Of a DNA stretch of 64,000 bases, positions 1 to 8,177 are shown piece after piece (position 1 is the stretch's first letter; every line of letters begins with the position of its first letter). This DNA is from JAVBNH01 sp031551635. GTDB taxonomy: Bacteria > Bacillota > Clostridia > Oscillospirales > Acutalibacteraceae. The DNA is taken from assembly GCA_031551635.1 (NCBI GenBank), contig JAVBNH010000028.1, forward strand, positions 1 to 64,000. Reading direction: 5' to 3'. A program made the position numbers and the translations under genes. The notes under the pieces were generated by a model. It did no database searches. It saw only the letters and a program-made list of their open reading frames with translations, and was not told where the DNA came from.

Positions 1-112
1 GTTTTGGGATTTCCTCAACTTTTCCCTTAATAATTTCTTCGATAAACCTGCCGTTGATGAGTTGCTTTCCTTTTTTATCCGCAGTTTGCCTAAGCACTTC
101 ATCGCTTTATTG
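1..112 (-). other. possible truncated reading frame at window edge
   Basis: Read on the minus strand, one frame stays open from about position 112 to the window edge and has protein-like composition (ends ...GRFIEEIIKGKVEEIPK at the edge). It is preceded by an in-frame TAA and has only a GTG near 97 as a possible start. It lies directly beside the TIR-like sequence at 122-139, so it may be the remainder of a gene cut by a repeat element. The family is not recognised and coding status is uncertain. Confidence 0.22.
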
Positions 113-121
113 CAATTTCAA

Positions 122-139
122 GGGTGCGAAAGTTGAGTT
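122..139. repeat. single end of a TTAACTCA inverted-repeat element
   Basis: GGTGCGAAAGTTGAGTTA matches, with one mismatch, the right end of the element at 31327-31728 (GGTGCGAAAGCTGAGTTA). Its partner end is not visible inside the window, so this is either a solo end or the right end of a copy decayed on its left side. Nothing else is recognised between 140 and 212, which is AT-rich. Confidence 0.5.
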
Positions 140-212
140 AATAAGTTAAAAATAATAAGTAATAAATTATGTACATTTTGATTAAATCCAACCAGAGAGC
201 TTCTTGTTTCTG

Positions 213-243
213 CATCTAGCATCTAGAATCTAGCATCTAGCAT
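213..243. repeat. heptamer tandem array
   Basis: Four in-phase 7-bp units (CATCTAG, CATCTAG, AATCTAG, CATCTAG) plus a partial unit. The array overlaps the 3' end of the adjacent minus-strand acetyltransferase gene: its TAG stop and the last residues (Ala-Arg-Cys) are written in repeat sequence. Confidence 0.9.
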
Positions 244-781
244 TCCATTTACTGTAAAACGCCATGTCGCCCCAGGTTCCGTCTTTTCTCCTGGTGTGCA
301 TTTTAAAAAGACCTTCTTCAACCATGCCGTTTTTCTGCATGACCCTGCCGCTGCCGATGTTTTCGGTGTCATACATCGCACAGATTTTGTTGAAGCCGAC
401 TTCTCTGAAGGCAAAATCGAGCACCGCGCCGACGGCTTCAGTCATAAGCCCCATGTTCCACCATTTTGAGCCGATGTTATAGCCCATTTCCGCGCTGAGG
501 TTCTTGTTGCTGACATTGTGGAGATTAATGCCGCCGATTGCCTCGTTCATATACACTATTGCCCAGTTGTAGCGGTCTTTTTCCTCAGTGTACTGAGCCG
601 TCCATTTCTCAAGCAGCTCGCGGGTTTCCTCAGCATTCGCATGCATTTTCCAGCTGACATATTTTAAAACCTTTTCGTCAGTCGCCCAGTTTTTATACAT
701 AGCCGGGACATCGTCCATCGAAAATTGCCTGAGAGTAAGTCTGTCTGTCGTCATGGTAAGCGTTCCCTTATGGTTGAGCAT
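230..781 (-). CDS. GNAT family N-acetyltransferase, RimJ/RimL type
   Basis: A 183-residue protein with the features of the ribosomal-protein or small-molecule acetyltransferases that use acetyl-CoA. Seen: the N-terminus MLNHKGT followed by TDRLTLRQF (residues about 12-20), typical of the RimJ/L class; an acetyl-CoA-binding region around residues 98-150 (EMGYNIG, then TEAVGAVLDFAF, and a C-terminal NxxSGRVMQKNGM segment). The start at 781 keeps the family's usual MLNHKGT opening; a second Met ten residues in is less likely. The last codons and the TAG stop lie in a heptamer array, so the C-terminus has been rewritten by repeat DNA. The substrate cannot be told from sequence. It stands alone. 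Confidence 0.85.
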   Translation of the reverse strand: MLNHKGTLTMTTDRLTLRQFSMDDVPAMYKNWATDEKVLKYVSWKMHANAEETRELLEKWTAQYTEEKDRYNWAIVYMNEAIGGINLHNVSNKNLSAEMGYNIGSKWWNMGLMTEAVGAVLDFAFREVGFNKICAMYDTENIGSGRVMQKNGMVEEGLFKMHTRRKDGTWGDMAFYSKWNARC

Positions 782-817
782 AATATCATCCTTTCAAAAA
801 TCAGTTAAAAATAAAAA

Positions 818-862
818 ACAGCGGCTGAAGAATGGAAAACCATCGCTTCAGCCGCTTATTTT
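818..862 (-). terminator. Rho-independent terminator
   Basis: Read on the minus strand, an AGCGGCTGAAG / CTTCAGCCGCT stem is followed by a T-rich run. It lies downstream of the fucose isomerase gene and upstream of the acetyltransferase, so it probably ends the isomerase transcript. Confidence 0.7.
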
Positions 863-1034
863 GTGTTAACAGAAATTAACGCAAAAGCAACCAAAGCCCC
901 TGTGTACGTTCGCCAATACACACAGGTCTAAAGCTACATTCAATTTTTACGTTAATAAAATTCATTTTGATTCCTCAATAAATATAATCACCGCGAGCAG
1001 AAAAATAAAAGATATAATTATCTTTATCGCGACC
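863..1034. repeat. decayed GGTCGCG-type repeat and small hairpin
   Basis: There is no gene here. A stem (CCTGTGTA/TACACAGG) lies at about 899-926. From 988 to 1034 the sequence CACCGCGAG...TATCGCGACC matches the right half of the element at 56277-56545, and it runs in phase into the heptamer array at 1033. It looks like a partial copy of the nested repeat family described at 31327 and 56277. Confidence 0.5.
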
Positions 1035-1074
1035 AATATCTACTGTCCAATGTCTAACATCTAATGTCTAATTA
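1033..1074. repeat. heptamer tandem array
   Basis: Six consecutive 7-bp units of the form CYANNRT (CCAATAT, CTACTGT, CCAATGT, CTAACAT, CTAATGT, CTAATTA). The last unit contains the CTA that is the minus-strand TAG stop of the fucose isomerase gene (1068-1070). Confidence 0.85.
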
Positions 1075-2873
1075 TATAAAGCCCCGTATGCCGCGCAGGC
1101 TCTGTAGTCGGCGCTCTCCGGCTCTTTTGTTCCGAATGCCGCCCATGAATGCGGGCGGTAGACCTTGCAGTCACAGACATTATGCATTGAAACCGGAATA
1201 CGCAGCATGCTCGCGAGAGTAATCAAATCAGCGCCTATATGACCGTAGCTCAGCGAGCCGTGATTCGCGCCCCAGTTAGCCATAACCGAATAAACATCCT
1301 TGAAAGCGCCCTCGCCATTTGTATTCGGCACAAACCATGTTGTCGGCCATGTCGGGTCAGTTCTCTTGTCAAGCACATCGTGAATCTCATCTGGCAGGAC
1401 AACCGTATAACCCTCGGCGATTTGCAGCGTCGGACCCACGCCCTCGACGATATTGACGCGCATCATGGTAACGGGCATTTCAGCCCTTGTACGGAAATGA
1501 GAGGAGTAGCCGCCGCCCCTGAAATAGCCTCTGTCGCCGGGGCACCAGTCAGTTGCCTCAAGCATCGCGCTGATGTCCTCGTCCGTGACATTCCACCACG
1601 GCTTGATGACACTGTTGCCGTTTTCATCCTTGCAGACTCCTGTTCCGTCAAGAGCCGCGGAGCCTGAATTTATCAGGTGAATGAAGCCGCCTGCAGCCTT
1701 GCCGTCCGCTCTTTTGCCGGAAACGCGCTCGACCGCTTCCGGACTCCAATAGGTTCTCACATCGGCGAAAATGCTCGCAGTGCCTGTCAGAAGATTTCCG
1801 AAAAGCATTGAGATTCCGTTAAGTCCGTCATTCTCAGTCGCGCAAAGGGTCGGTGCCTTTTTGCCGTTCCAGTCAAAGCTGGAGTTCAAAATTGCCTCGG
1901 CAAAGTCGCCGTTGGGCATAAAATCAGTCCACTGCCTCTGCCCTTGGAAGCCGGAAAGTATCGCATTCTTGCCCAGAGCCTCCTCGTGCCAGCCGGTGTC
2001 AAGCGCGCCCGCCTGATTTTTCTCGTCGCCGACAGGTTTAATGCTGTCAAGCTTCGGGTTCCCGAGCATAATATCGCGGATAATCATCGTCATTTTAACA
2101 CAGAATTCCCATTCCCAGTCGCTTCTCTCGCGGGAGAGGGGCTTTTCGTTTTTATCGAAGCCCTCCTTGCAGTTTTTCTTTGTCCACGCAAGAGCTTTTT
2201 CAAATTCCTCGTGGTCATAGATTCCGAGGTTGACGCGCCTTGTAATTTCAGACATGTCAAGCCATTCGTTGCGGATTCCAAGATAATCCTTATAAAAAGC
2301 GGCATCGCTGTATGAGCCGAAAATGCCCATGGAGACATTGCCGATACCGACATAAGACTTGCCCCTCATCTGACCGACAGCCGCGGCGCAGCGGGCAAAA
2401 CGGAGGATTTTTTCCTGCACATCGGCAGGTACTGTCTTATCGCTGACATCCTGAACATCCCTGCCATAGATAGAAAAAGCCGGCAAGCCTCTCTGAGCAT
2501 GGGCTGCCATGACCGCCGCGAGATAAACCGCGCCCGGTCTTTCGGTGCCGTTGAAGCCCCAGACGGCTTTGAGTGTCAATGGATCCATGTCCATGGTTTC
2601 GCTGCCGTAGCACCAGCAGGGTGTGACGGAAAGAGTGGCGCAGACATTCTGTGTCGAGAAAAATTCCGCGCATTTCGCGGCTTCGGCGCCGCCGCCTATT
2701 GTGCAGGGGGAAATCACGCACTGAACGGCTGTGCCGTCGGCATAGAAAACATTGCCTTCAATGAGCTTTTTCGCCTCAGCGGCAAGTGACATCGTTTTTT
2801 CTTCAAGCCCCTCCCGAACGCCTCCCCAGCGCCCGTCAATAACAGGTCTGATTCCAATTTTTGGATATGCCAT
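1068..2873 (-). CDS. fucI: L-fucose isomerase
   Basis: Converts L-fucose to L-fuculose (EC 5.3.1.25), the first cytoplasmic step of fucose catabolism. The 601 residues are close in length to the E. coli enzyme (591) and co-linear with it: LPKIGIRPVIDGR-like opening (PKIGIRPVIDGRWGGVRE), TPCWCYGSETMDMDP, GFNGTERPGAVYLAA, ATENDGLNG, ADVRTYWSPEA, INSGSAALDG and a NWGANH segment. The metal-binding Glu (in ATEND) and Asp (in ADVRTYW) are 24 residues apart, as in E. coli, and the catalytic-site His of NWGANH is present. An AAGGAAGG Shine-Dalgarno precedes the ATG. No other fuc gene is adjacent, but an MFS carrier follows at 4488. The TAG stop is inside a heptamer repeat. Confidence 0.95.
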   Translation of the reverse strand: MAYPKIGIRPVIDGRWGGVREGLEEKTMSLAAEAKKLIEGNVFYADGTAVQCVISPCTIGGGAEAAKCAEFFSTQNVCATLSVTPCWCYGSETMDMDPLTLKAVWGFNGTERPGAVYLAAVMAAHAQRGLPAFSIYGRDVQDVSDKTVPADVQEKILRFARCAAAVGQMRGKSYVGIGNVSMGIFGSYSDAAFYKDYLGIRNEWLDMSEITRRVNLGIYDHEEFEKALAWTKKNCKEGFDKNEKPLSRERSDWEWEFCVKMTMIIRDIMLGNPKLDSIKPVGDEKNQAGALDTGWHEEALGKNAILSGFQGQRQWTDFMPNGDFAEAILNSSFDWNGKKAPTLCATENDGLNGISMLFGNLLTGTASIFADVRTYWSPEAVERVSGKRADGKAAGGFIHLINSGSAALDGTGVCKDENGNSVIKPWWNVTDEDISAMLEATDWCPGDRGYFRGGGYSSHFRTRAEMPVTMMRVNIVEGVGPTLQIAEGYTVVLPDEIHDVLDKRTDPTWPTTWFVPNTNGEGAFKDVYSVMANWGANHGSLSYGHIGADLITLASMLRIPVSMHNVCDCKVYRPHSWAAFGTKEPESADYRACAAYGALYN

Positions 2874-2958
2874 AATGTTACCTTCCTTTTCTGCAGATGA
2901 TATTTATTTAATTTTTATTAATTCGAGCGATTTTCTCCTTCGCTGGTTAATCCTATTA

Positions 2959-2988
2959 ATTATAGCATGATTTAAATGTCGATTACAA
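2959..2988 (-). promoter_or_regulatory. sigma-A promoter for fucI
   Basis: On the minus strand, TTGTAA (2988-2983), an 18-bp spacer and TATAAT (2964-2959) preceded by TGC, an extended -10. It is about 85 bp upstream of the fucI ATG. The rest of the divergent gap (2989-3262) is AT-rich with no convincing gene; a 62-codon frame at 3011-3199 has no Shine-Dalgarno support. Confidence 0.6.
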
Positions 2989-3262
2989 GAGATTTAGAAA
3001 AATAATCAAATTGTCCGGCAGACAACACCTGTATATGAGAAATTTCATTGAAATTCATTTTTTTTTGACTTTTGCAGCAAAACGAAAAAAAATCCCCCGT
3101 GACCTTACGAAAATCAAGGGTTTCGGAGGTTTTGGTTTTGATAAAAGCTGCTTAGAAAATCAGCTTTTTTTTCGCTATACTTCCAAAGGTTACGCTTAAC
3201 ATGGAAAAAAGTAAAACCCGCGCAGTATCTGTATTACGAAAATGTAAAAATTTATAAAACGA

Positions 3263-3291
3263 TTGACAAGGGCACTGATTTTATGTATAAT
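3263..3291 (+). promoter_or_regulatory. consensus sigma-A promoter
   Basis: TTGACA at 3263-3268, a 17-bp spacer and TATAAT at 3286-3291 match the consensus exactly. The -10 lies past the first in-frame start-like codon of the following frame (3283), which supports translation starting at 3328. Confidence 0.9.
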
Positions 3292-3327
3292 TACGATAGG
3301 GTAATTTCCAAAAACGGAGGTAGTACA

Positions 3328-4260
3328 ATGAAAAAGACAATAAGCATTCTTCTGGCACTTCTTATGGTTATTTCTTTGCCGATATCAATGTCTCTCAGTG
3401 CGTCCGCTGCCGGCACATTTTCTCTTGAGCTTCAGCTTCCAGCCGGCAAGACAAGCGATGACTTATGGCTGATTTATGACGAAGAAGCATATCCGGATCT
3501 TTCCGCTATCGCGGCAAACACTGTTTTTAAATTCACTGTCGGGCTGCATGACAAATACAATCCCGCCCACACCCAGATTTACGCCAACGATGTGATTCAG
3601 ACCCCAACCTCTGACGGTCTTTACGGCATATTGATGGATCAGAACATAATCATCACCCTGCCCTCAAACGGCGGTCAGAACTTCCTGCTGAAAACATATA
3701 GATTTGACATGCTCGAGGCGAGAGGTGAAGGTTTTGTAACACGTCCGCGCGATTCCTGGAACGAGATAATCGCTCCTTATTGGGGTGAAACAGTTCAGTT
3801 TAAAATTGAGCTGAAGGAAGGCTTCCGCGGCTCCTTTGACTACGACAACCCCGAAAAGAGCAAGCTGCTTGTCAAGCTGATTGACGCGGCAACAAGGGAA
3901 GAAACAACCCTGATTATGAAAACTCAGGCTAACGGCGGAAATATTGTCGAACCCATCAAAACAGCCAAGGAATATATAAAGGACGGTCCTCTTGTTGAGT
4001 CGGACGGAAGACGCTATAAGCTTGTCGCAACAGAGCTAGTTTTTGAATCCACACCGATTTATGGAAACACACGCGTGCTTGTCGCGGGAGTATTGTCCGA
4101 TTCTGCAGCGAATACTCTAAACTGGTTTGTTCGCATTATCCGCCTGCTTGTCAATCTCTTCACTGGCAATGCCGCCGCTTCTGATTTTGACGGTCTTATC
4201 ACAGACACCAATATGATTGATAAAATCATTCAAATGTTCTCAATCTTCAGCGGAATGTAA
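3328..4260 (+). CDS. exported protein of unknown function
   Basis: 310 residues starting at an ATG nine bases after GGAGGT and 37 bp after a perfect promoter. Seen: a signal peptide (residues 1-30: MKKT, hydrophobic core, cleavage near SASAA-G). The mature part is mixed alpha/beta with no recognised domain. A C-terminal stretch (about residues 260-310) holds an amphipathic segment (FVRIIRLLVNLFTG) and the tail IIQMFSIFSGM. Similar hydrophobic/amphipathic tails occur on other exported proteins here (37.8-kb FIVAR protein, 53-residue peptide at 35513), so the tail may tether the protein to membrane or wall; this is inference. The final A of the TAA stop is also the first base of a MITE-like element. 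Confidence 0.8.
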   Translation: MKKTISILLALLMVISLPISMSLSASAAGTFSLELQLPAGKTSDDLWLIYDEEAYPDLSAIAANTVFKFTVGLHDKYNPAHTQIYANDVIQTPTSDGLYGILMDQNIIITLPSNGGQNFLLKTYRFDMLEARGEGFVTRPRDSWNEIIAPYWGETVQFKIELKEGFRGSFDYDNPEKSKLLVKLIDAATREETTLIMKTQANGGNIVEPIKTAKEYIKDGPLVESDGRRYKLVATELVFESTPIYGNTRVLVAGVLSDSAANTLNWFVRIIRLLVNLFTGNAAASDFDGLITDTNMIDKIIQMFSIFSGM

Positions 4261-4365
4261 TACTAATCCTCATTTAAAAAGAGAAATTCGAATGAGCCTG
4301 TTATGCGATATAGCATAACAGATTAGCGAATGAAAAATTTCGACTATTTAAATGACGATTAGTAT
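4260..4365. mobile_element. MITE-like hairpin element with ATACTAATC ends
   Basis: Inverted ends ATACTAATCCTCATTTAAA and (reverse complement of the right end) ATACTAATCGTCATTTAAA enclose an internal hairpin with TGTTATGC/GCATAACA. At 106 bp it is too short to encode a transposase. Shorter and longer relatives lie at 54860-54906 and 32125-32281. It sits immediately after the preceding stop codon. Confidence 0.7.
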
Positions 4366-4411
4366 AGGTAACAGGATTCAGGAAATCAGGAAATAAACTG
4401 CTACGCAGTTT
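4366..4411. repeat. short CAGGA-type heptamer run plus hairpin
   Basis: Units starting CAGGA recur at 4372, 4379 and 4387 (spacing 7 and 8) and are followed by the hairpin AAACTGC-TAC-GCAGTTT (4395-4411). The arrangement, a repeat run followed by a small stem, resembles the composite element at 28003-28140. Confidence 0.5.
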
Positions 4412-4487
4412 AAAAAAGTTATATGAATATTAAAGGGCAGGCTTTTGGGTTTGTCCTTTTATTTTTGAGAGAAGGAATGTGTGCTTG

Positions 4488-5744
4488 ATGTCTACAAAAA
4501 CTGTAAATTATACCCCCACCCGCCTGGCGTGCTATCTCGCGATAATCGTTCAGGCAGCGGTAATCAATTTGGTACCTATACTTTATACGTCTTTTAAAGA
4601 AATTTATGGCTTGAGCTATGTCAGCCTGGCTTCACTGCTCAGCTTAAATTTTGTTGTTCAGCTCAGTGTTGACATTATTTTTTCAAAATCCGCCGATAAA
4701 TACGGCTTTCGCCCCTTCATCGTTTCTTCCACTATCCTGATTACGGCGGGCTTTCTGCTGTTTGCCGCGACACCGAAAATTTTCGGCAATGTCTATGTCG
4801 GCTTTGTTATCAGCACCGTGCTTTATTCGGTTGGCGGCGGGCTTATGGAGATTCTCATCAGCCCGATTATCGACTCCATTCCGAGCAAGTCAAAAACCGC
4901 GAGCATGGCAATCCTACATTCGATGTACGCCTGGGGTATGGTTATTGTCCTGATTCTCAGCACTGTTTTTATTTACTTTTTCAAGAATAACAACTGGCAG
5001 ATTCTTATTGCGCTGTGGGCAATACTTCCCTTCATTACTTTTCTGCTCTTTGCCTTCTCGCCGATTCCGAAAATCGAAAGTGACGAGCAAATAGGCGGGA
5101 TGCGCAAGGTTATCTTCCAGCCATTGTTCATCATATGTATTCTGATAATTTTTTTCGGAGCGGGCGCGGAAAATACCATGTCACAATGGAGTTCGGCTTT
5201 TGTTGAAAAAATTATGGTCATGCCAAAAATTCTCAGCGATTTCGGCGGAATGCTGACCTTCAGCGTCGCGATGGGTATGGGACGGCTCCTGCATGGGGTT
5301 TTCAGCAAAAAACTGAACCTGCCGAAGCTGATGCTTTACGGCTCGGTCATCTCGTTTTTTTGTTATCTGCTCGCCTCATTTTCCTTCTCAAAACCGCTGG
5401 TATTCGGAGCCTGCGCGCTGACAGGGTTTTGCGTTTCAATGCTCTGGCCGGGCACGCTGGTTCTTGCGAAAAAAGCTTATCCCGCCTCGGGCGCCTGGCT
5501 TTTTGCGATTCTCGCCACTTCAGGCGACTGCGGCGCGGCGTTCTGCCCGTGGCTTGCCGGTCTTATTTCCGATAACGCTTATAAATTTTCCGCCTTCTCC
5601 TCCTTCGCCGCCGAAAAAGCACTGAACAACGAGCAGCTCGGTCTGCGTATAGGTATGGCTTTTTCCAGCATCTACGCCGTCTGCACGGCGGTTTGCATTG
5701 TGCTTTATATGCGGAAAAAGGCTGCAACTACATTTTCAGAATAG
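4488..5744 (+). CDS. major facilitator superfamily transporter
   Basis: An integral membrane secondary carrier of 418 residues with about 12 hydrophobic segments in two halves. Seen: the MFS signature loop between helices 2 and 3 (DIIFSKSADKYGFRPF, residues about 62-77), a Gly-rich helix (SVGGGLMEILISP, about 117-129) and a cytoplasmic mid-loop near residue 200. The overall look is that of the sugar/fucose-permease-like group, which with the nearby fucI would suit a sugar role, but substrate assignment is inference. The GTG at 4479 is only two bases from the GAAGGA motif, so the ATG at 4488 (11-base spacing) is preferred. It is followed closely by the gene at 5761. Confidence 0.85.
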   Translation: MSTKTVNYTPTRLACYLAIIVQAAVINLVPILYTSFKEIYGLSYVSLASLLSLNFVVQLSVDIIFSKSADKYGFRPFIVSSTILITAGFLLFAATPKIFGNVYVGFVISTVLYSVGGGLMEILISPIIDSIPSKSKTASMAILHSMYAWGMVIVLILSTVFIYFFKNNNWQILIALWAILPFITFLLFAFSPIPKIESDEQIGGMRKVIFQPLFIICILIIFFGAGAENTMSQWSSAFVEKIMVMPKILSDFGGMLTFSVAMGMGRLLHGVFSKKLNLPKLMLYGSVISFFCYLLASFSFSKPLVFGACALTGFCVSMLWPGTLVLAKKAYPASGAWLFAILATSGDCGAAFCPWLAGLISDNAYKFSAFSSFAAEKALNNEQLGLRIGMAFSSIYAVCTAVCIVLYMRKKAATTFSE

Positions 5745-5760
5745 CATAAGGAGCGGTAAT

Positions 5761-7158
5761 ATGCAGTCAATATATGAATATATATGCTCAGTTATTGATG
5801 AAAAAGGTAAAGTTCCCTATGAGAAAGATTGTTTACCGGACGAAAAAAAACGAGGCAAAAAAACGGCTTTTTCTTTTTTGGCGGGTGCTCAAGATGGAAT
5901 TTCTTGGGCTCATATGTCACAAGGAGAGCTTCCGCCTAAAATAGCTAATAAATGCGACAAGCTTTATAGCGCGTATAAGGGTGACCATCAAGCTATTTAT
6001 AATGCGGCTAAAAAGCTTGTTTTAACCTCCGGCAGCCGAGATGAGGTTAAAACAGGAATTTTGCTCATGGCTTGCGGTGATTTGGACGCGGAAACCGAGA
6101 TTTTATATAATATTGCAAAACACGAGGAATTTACTCTTTATGCCGCTATGGCATTTATAAAAAGCAGTAAGCATGCTAATATTCATCTTTTTAATCTCTC
6201 CAAATATGTTTCGGGATGGGGAAAGATTGAATTGGTTGCATATCTCGAAGGTGAAAACGACGAAATCAAGGCATGGCTTTTGGAATCAGGTTGTGATAAT
6301 ATGATAGAGCCTGAGTATCTGGCTTTGGTTTGCGCAGAAAAAGGGGATCTGGTAAATGCCTTAAACGGAAACATTTCTCCTGTGATGTATGATGGAATAT
6401 GCACTATTATGAGAGCGCTTGCCGCTCCTGCGGGGCCGTGTGAAAACATTGACGGATATGCAGATGCCGCAAAAGCAGTTCTGGCATTTTTAAATCAATC
6501 TGTGTATATGGCGTCAACCGTTCATCATCTTTTGGTATTAACAACGGTAAAAAAATATTTAACTGACGATGAGAGAGAATGGACGCTGAATGACTGGAAT
6601 GAAGACAAAAAAAATGATTGCCTGCGTCTATGTGATAAAATTCTTTCGCATAATAATTGGATTCAAGTTGTTTCTTCCGCTCTGCACTGCAGTGATGATT
6701 ATTATGAGCATCTCGCCCGTATTGCGGCAATAGATATTGGGCTTGATGTATGGGAAGAAGTATTTTGCCAATTGAAAAAATCGCCACTGAACAGCGGACT
6801 ATATTCCTTTTTAATGGATTCGAAAGACGAATACAGAATTAGGAAGCTTGTTGATTTTGCTGAAAAAAATCTGCCTTTATCAAAAATTGCCTCGGGACCT
6901 TCGAAAAAACTATGGGGCGCAAAAGAGCATCACTGTATATCTTTTTTAGTGCAAAAGCTTTTGGATTTTGAGGGTGTCGGAATAAATCTTGTCAATGCTG
7001 CTTTATTAAGTCCTGTAACAGGAAACCGCAATATGGCATTGAATGTTTTAGAGGCTTGGGGACTGGAATACCGGAACGATAAAACCCTTATAAATCTGGA
7101 AAAACTTAAAAAAGCAGAGACTGACAAAGAAATAAAGAAAAGACTGAGATTCTTTTGA
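5761..7158 (+). CDS. conserved protein of unknown function, alpha-helical repeat type
   Basis: 466 residues, with no family I can name. Seen: almost entirely predicted alpha-helix, soluble, no signal peptide or membrane segment, rich in Cys (over ten) and Lys. Several stretches look like helical repeats (for example TSGSRDEVKTGILLMACG near residue 90 and LLSPVTGNRNMALNVLEAWG near the C-terminus), suggesting a HEAT-like solenoid; that is inference. The ATG at 5761 follows AAGGAGCGG at the right distance, and upstream codons belong to the MFS gene. It lies 16 bp after the MFS stop and is probably co-transcribed with it. It ends at a bidirectional terminator. Confidence 0.7.
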   Translation: MQSIYEYICSVIDEKGKVPYEKDCLPDEKKRGKKTAFSFLAGAQDGISWAHMSQGELPPKIANKCDKLYSAYKGDHQAIYNAAKKLVLTSGSRDEVKTGILLMACGDLDAETEILYNIAKHEEFTLYAAMAFIKSSKHANIHLFNLSKYVSGWGKIELVAYLEGENDEIKAWLLESGCDNMIEPEYLALVCAEKGDLVNALNGNISPVMYDGICTIMRALAAPAGPCENIDGYADAAKAVLAFLNQSVYMASTVHHLLVLTTVKKYLTDDEREWTLNDWNEDKKNDCLRLCDKILSHNNWIQVVSSALHCSDDYYEHLARIAAIDIGLDVWEEVFCQLKKSPLNSGLYSFLMDSKDEYRIRKLVDFAEKNLPLSKIASGPSKKLWGAKEHHCISFLVQKLLDFEGVGINLVNAALLSPVTGNRNMALNVLEAWGLEYRNDKTLINLEKLKKAETDKEIKKRLRFF

Positions 7159-7164
7159 CAAAAA

Positions 7165-7204
7165 AAACACCCTTCGTGAATTTTAAACGGCAGGTGTTTT
7201 TTTA
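7165..7204. terminator. bidirectional terminator
   Basis: ACACC...GGTGT stem with A-run on the left and T-run on the right, placed between the convergent ends of the 5761 gene (+) and argF (-). It can serve both transcripts. Confidence 0.7.
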
Positions 7205-7220
7205 ATTTCTATTTAATAAT

Positions 7221-8132
7221 TTATTTCCCCATCAGCAGCACCATCACCGCTTTTTGAGCGTGCAACCGGTTTTCGGCTTCCTCGAAGATTTCCCTCGAGT
7301 GTTTTTCGAATACACTTTCAGTGATTTCCTCCTCGCGGTGGGCGGGCAGGCAGTGCAGCACAAGCGCGTCCGGCTTGGCTTTTTCCATCAGGCTGTCATT
7401 TATCTGATAACCTTTAAAAGCGCGTTCGCGTTCTGCTTTTTCCGTCTCCATGCCCATTGATGCCCACACGTCGGTGTAAAGTACATCCGCGTCCGCCGCG
7501 GCTTCCTCCACCGATGCAGTGACCGTCAGCTTTCCATTCTCACGCGCCCAGGCGAGAATCTCCTCGGGCGGCTTATAAGCGTCCGGGCAGGCTATTGCTA
7601 CCTCCATACCCATTTTTATACAGCCCACAATCAGCGAATTAGCCATATTGTTGCCGTCACCGATAAAGGCTAGCTTCAGCCCCGGGAGCGTTTTTTTGAA
7701 CTCGCGGATAGTCTGTAAATCCGCAAGCACCTGACAGGGGTGGGCGAAATCCGTCAAGCCGTTGATTATCGGGATTGAGCCATATTCGGCAAGCCCCTCG
7801 ACATCCTCCTGCTTGAAGGTTCTTATCATTATTCCGTCAACATAGCGCGAGAGAACCCTCGCGGTGTCCTTTATCGGTTCGCCCCTGCCGAGCTGAATAT
7901 CGTTTCCGCTTAGAAAGAGGGCATGACCGCCGAGCTGATACATGCCGACTTCGAAGGAAACCCGCGTTCTGGTTGAGGATTTCGTGAATATCATGCCGAG
8001 GGTTTTATCCTTCAGCAGCTTGTGCTCGATGCCATTTTTTAGCTCATATTTCAATCGGTCGGCAAGGTCGAGAATTTCGGTTATTTCCTCCGCCGATAAA
8101 TCCAAAAGCTTAAGTAAATGTTTATTTTTCAC
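7221..8132 (-). CDS. argF: ornithine carbamoyltransferase
   Basis: Makes citrulline from ornithine and carbamoyl phosphate (EC 2.1.3.3), in arginine synthesis. The length, 303 residues, is normal. Seen: carbamoyl-phosphate loop SSTRTR (residues 52-57), HPCQ (131-134), the ornithine-loop region with SMG (about 225-227) and HCLPAHR (260-266). Other arginine genes are absent from the window. It follows gyrA by 45 bp on the same strand, with a Shine-Dalgarno-like AAGGACTGG, and could be read through from the gyrase genes. Confidence 0.95.
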   Translation of the reverse strand: MKNKHLLKLLDLSAEEITEILDLADRLKYELKNGIEHKLLKDKTLGMIFTKSSTRTRVSFEVGMYQLGGHALFLSGNDIQLGRGEPIKDTARVLSRYVDGIMIRTFKQEDVEGLAEYGSIPIINGLTDFAHPCQVLADLQTIREFKKTLPGLKLAFIGDGNNMANSLIVGCIKMGMEVAIACPDAYKPPEEILAWARENGKLTVTASVEEAAADADVLYTDVWASMGMETEKAERERAFKGYQINDSLMEKAKPDALVLHCLPAHREEEITESVFEKHSREIFEEAENRLHAQKAVMVLLMGK

Positions 8133-8177
8133 GCGAACCAGTCCTTACATATATTAATTGGTAAACAGTATAAGATA

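Noticed and set aside
841..960. tRNA-like stem-loops upstream of the acetyltransferase
   Set aside because: Only one stem (CCTGTGTA/TACACAGG); no T-arm GTTCRANNC with acceptor pairing, so not a tRNA.
3011..3199. 62-codon frame between fucI and the exported protein
   Set aside because: No Shine-Dalgarno, biased composition from AT-rich DNA, and it overlaps the region where promoters lie.
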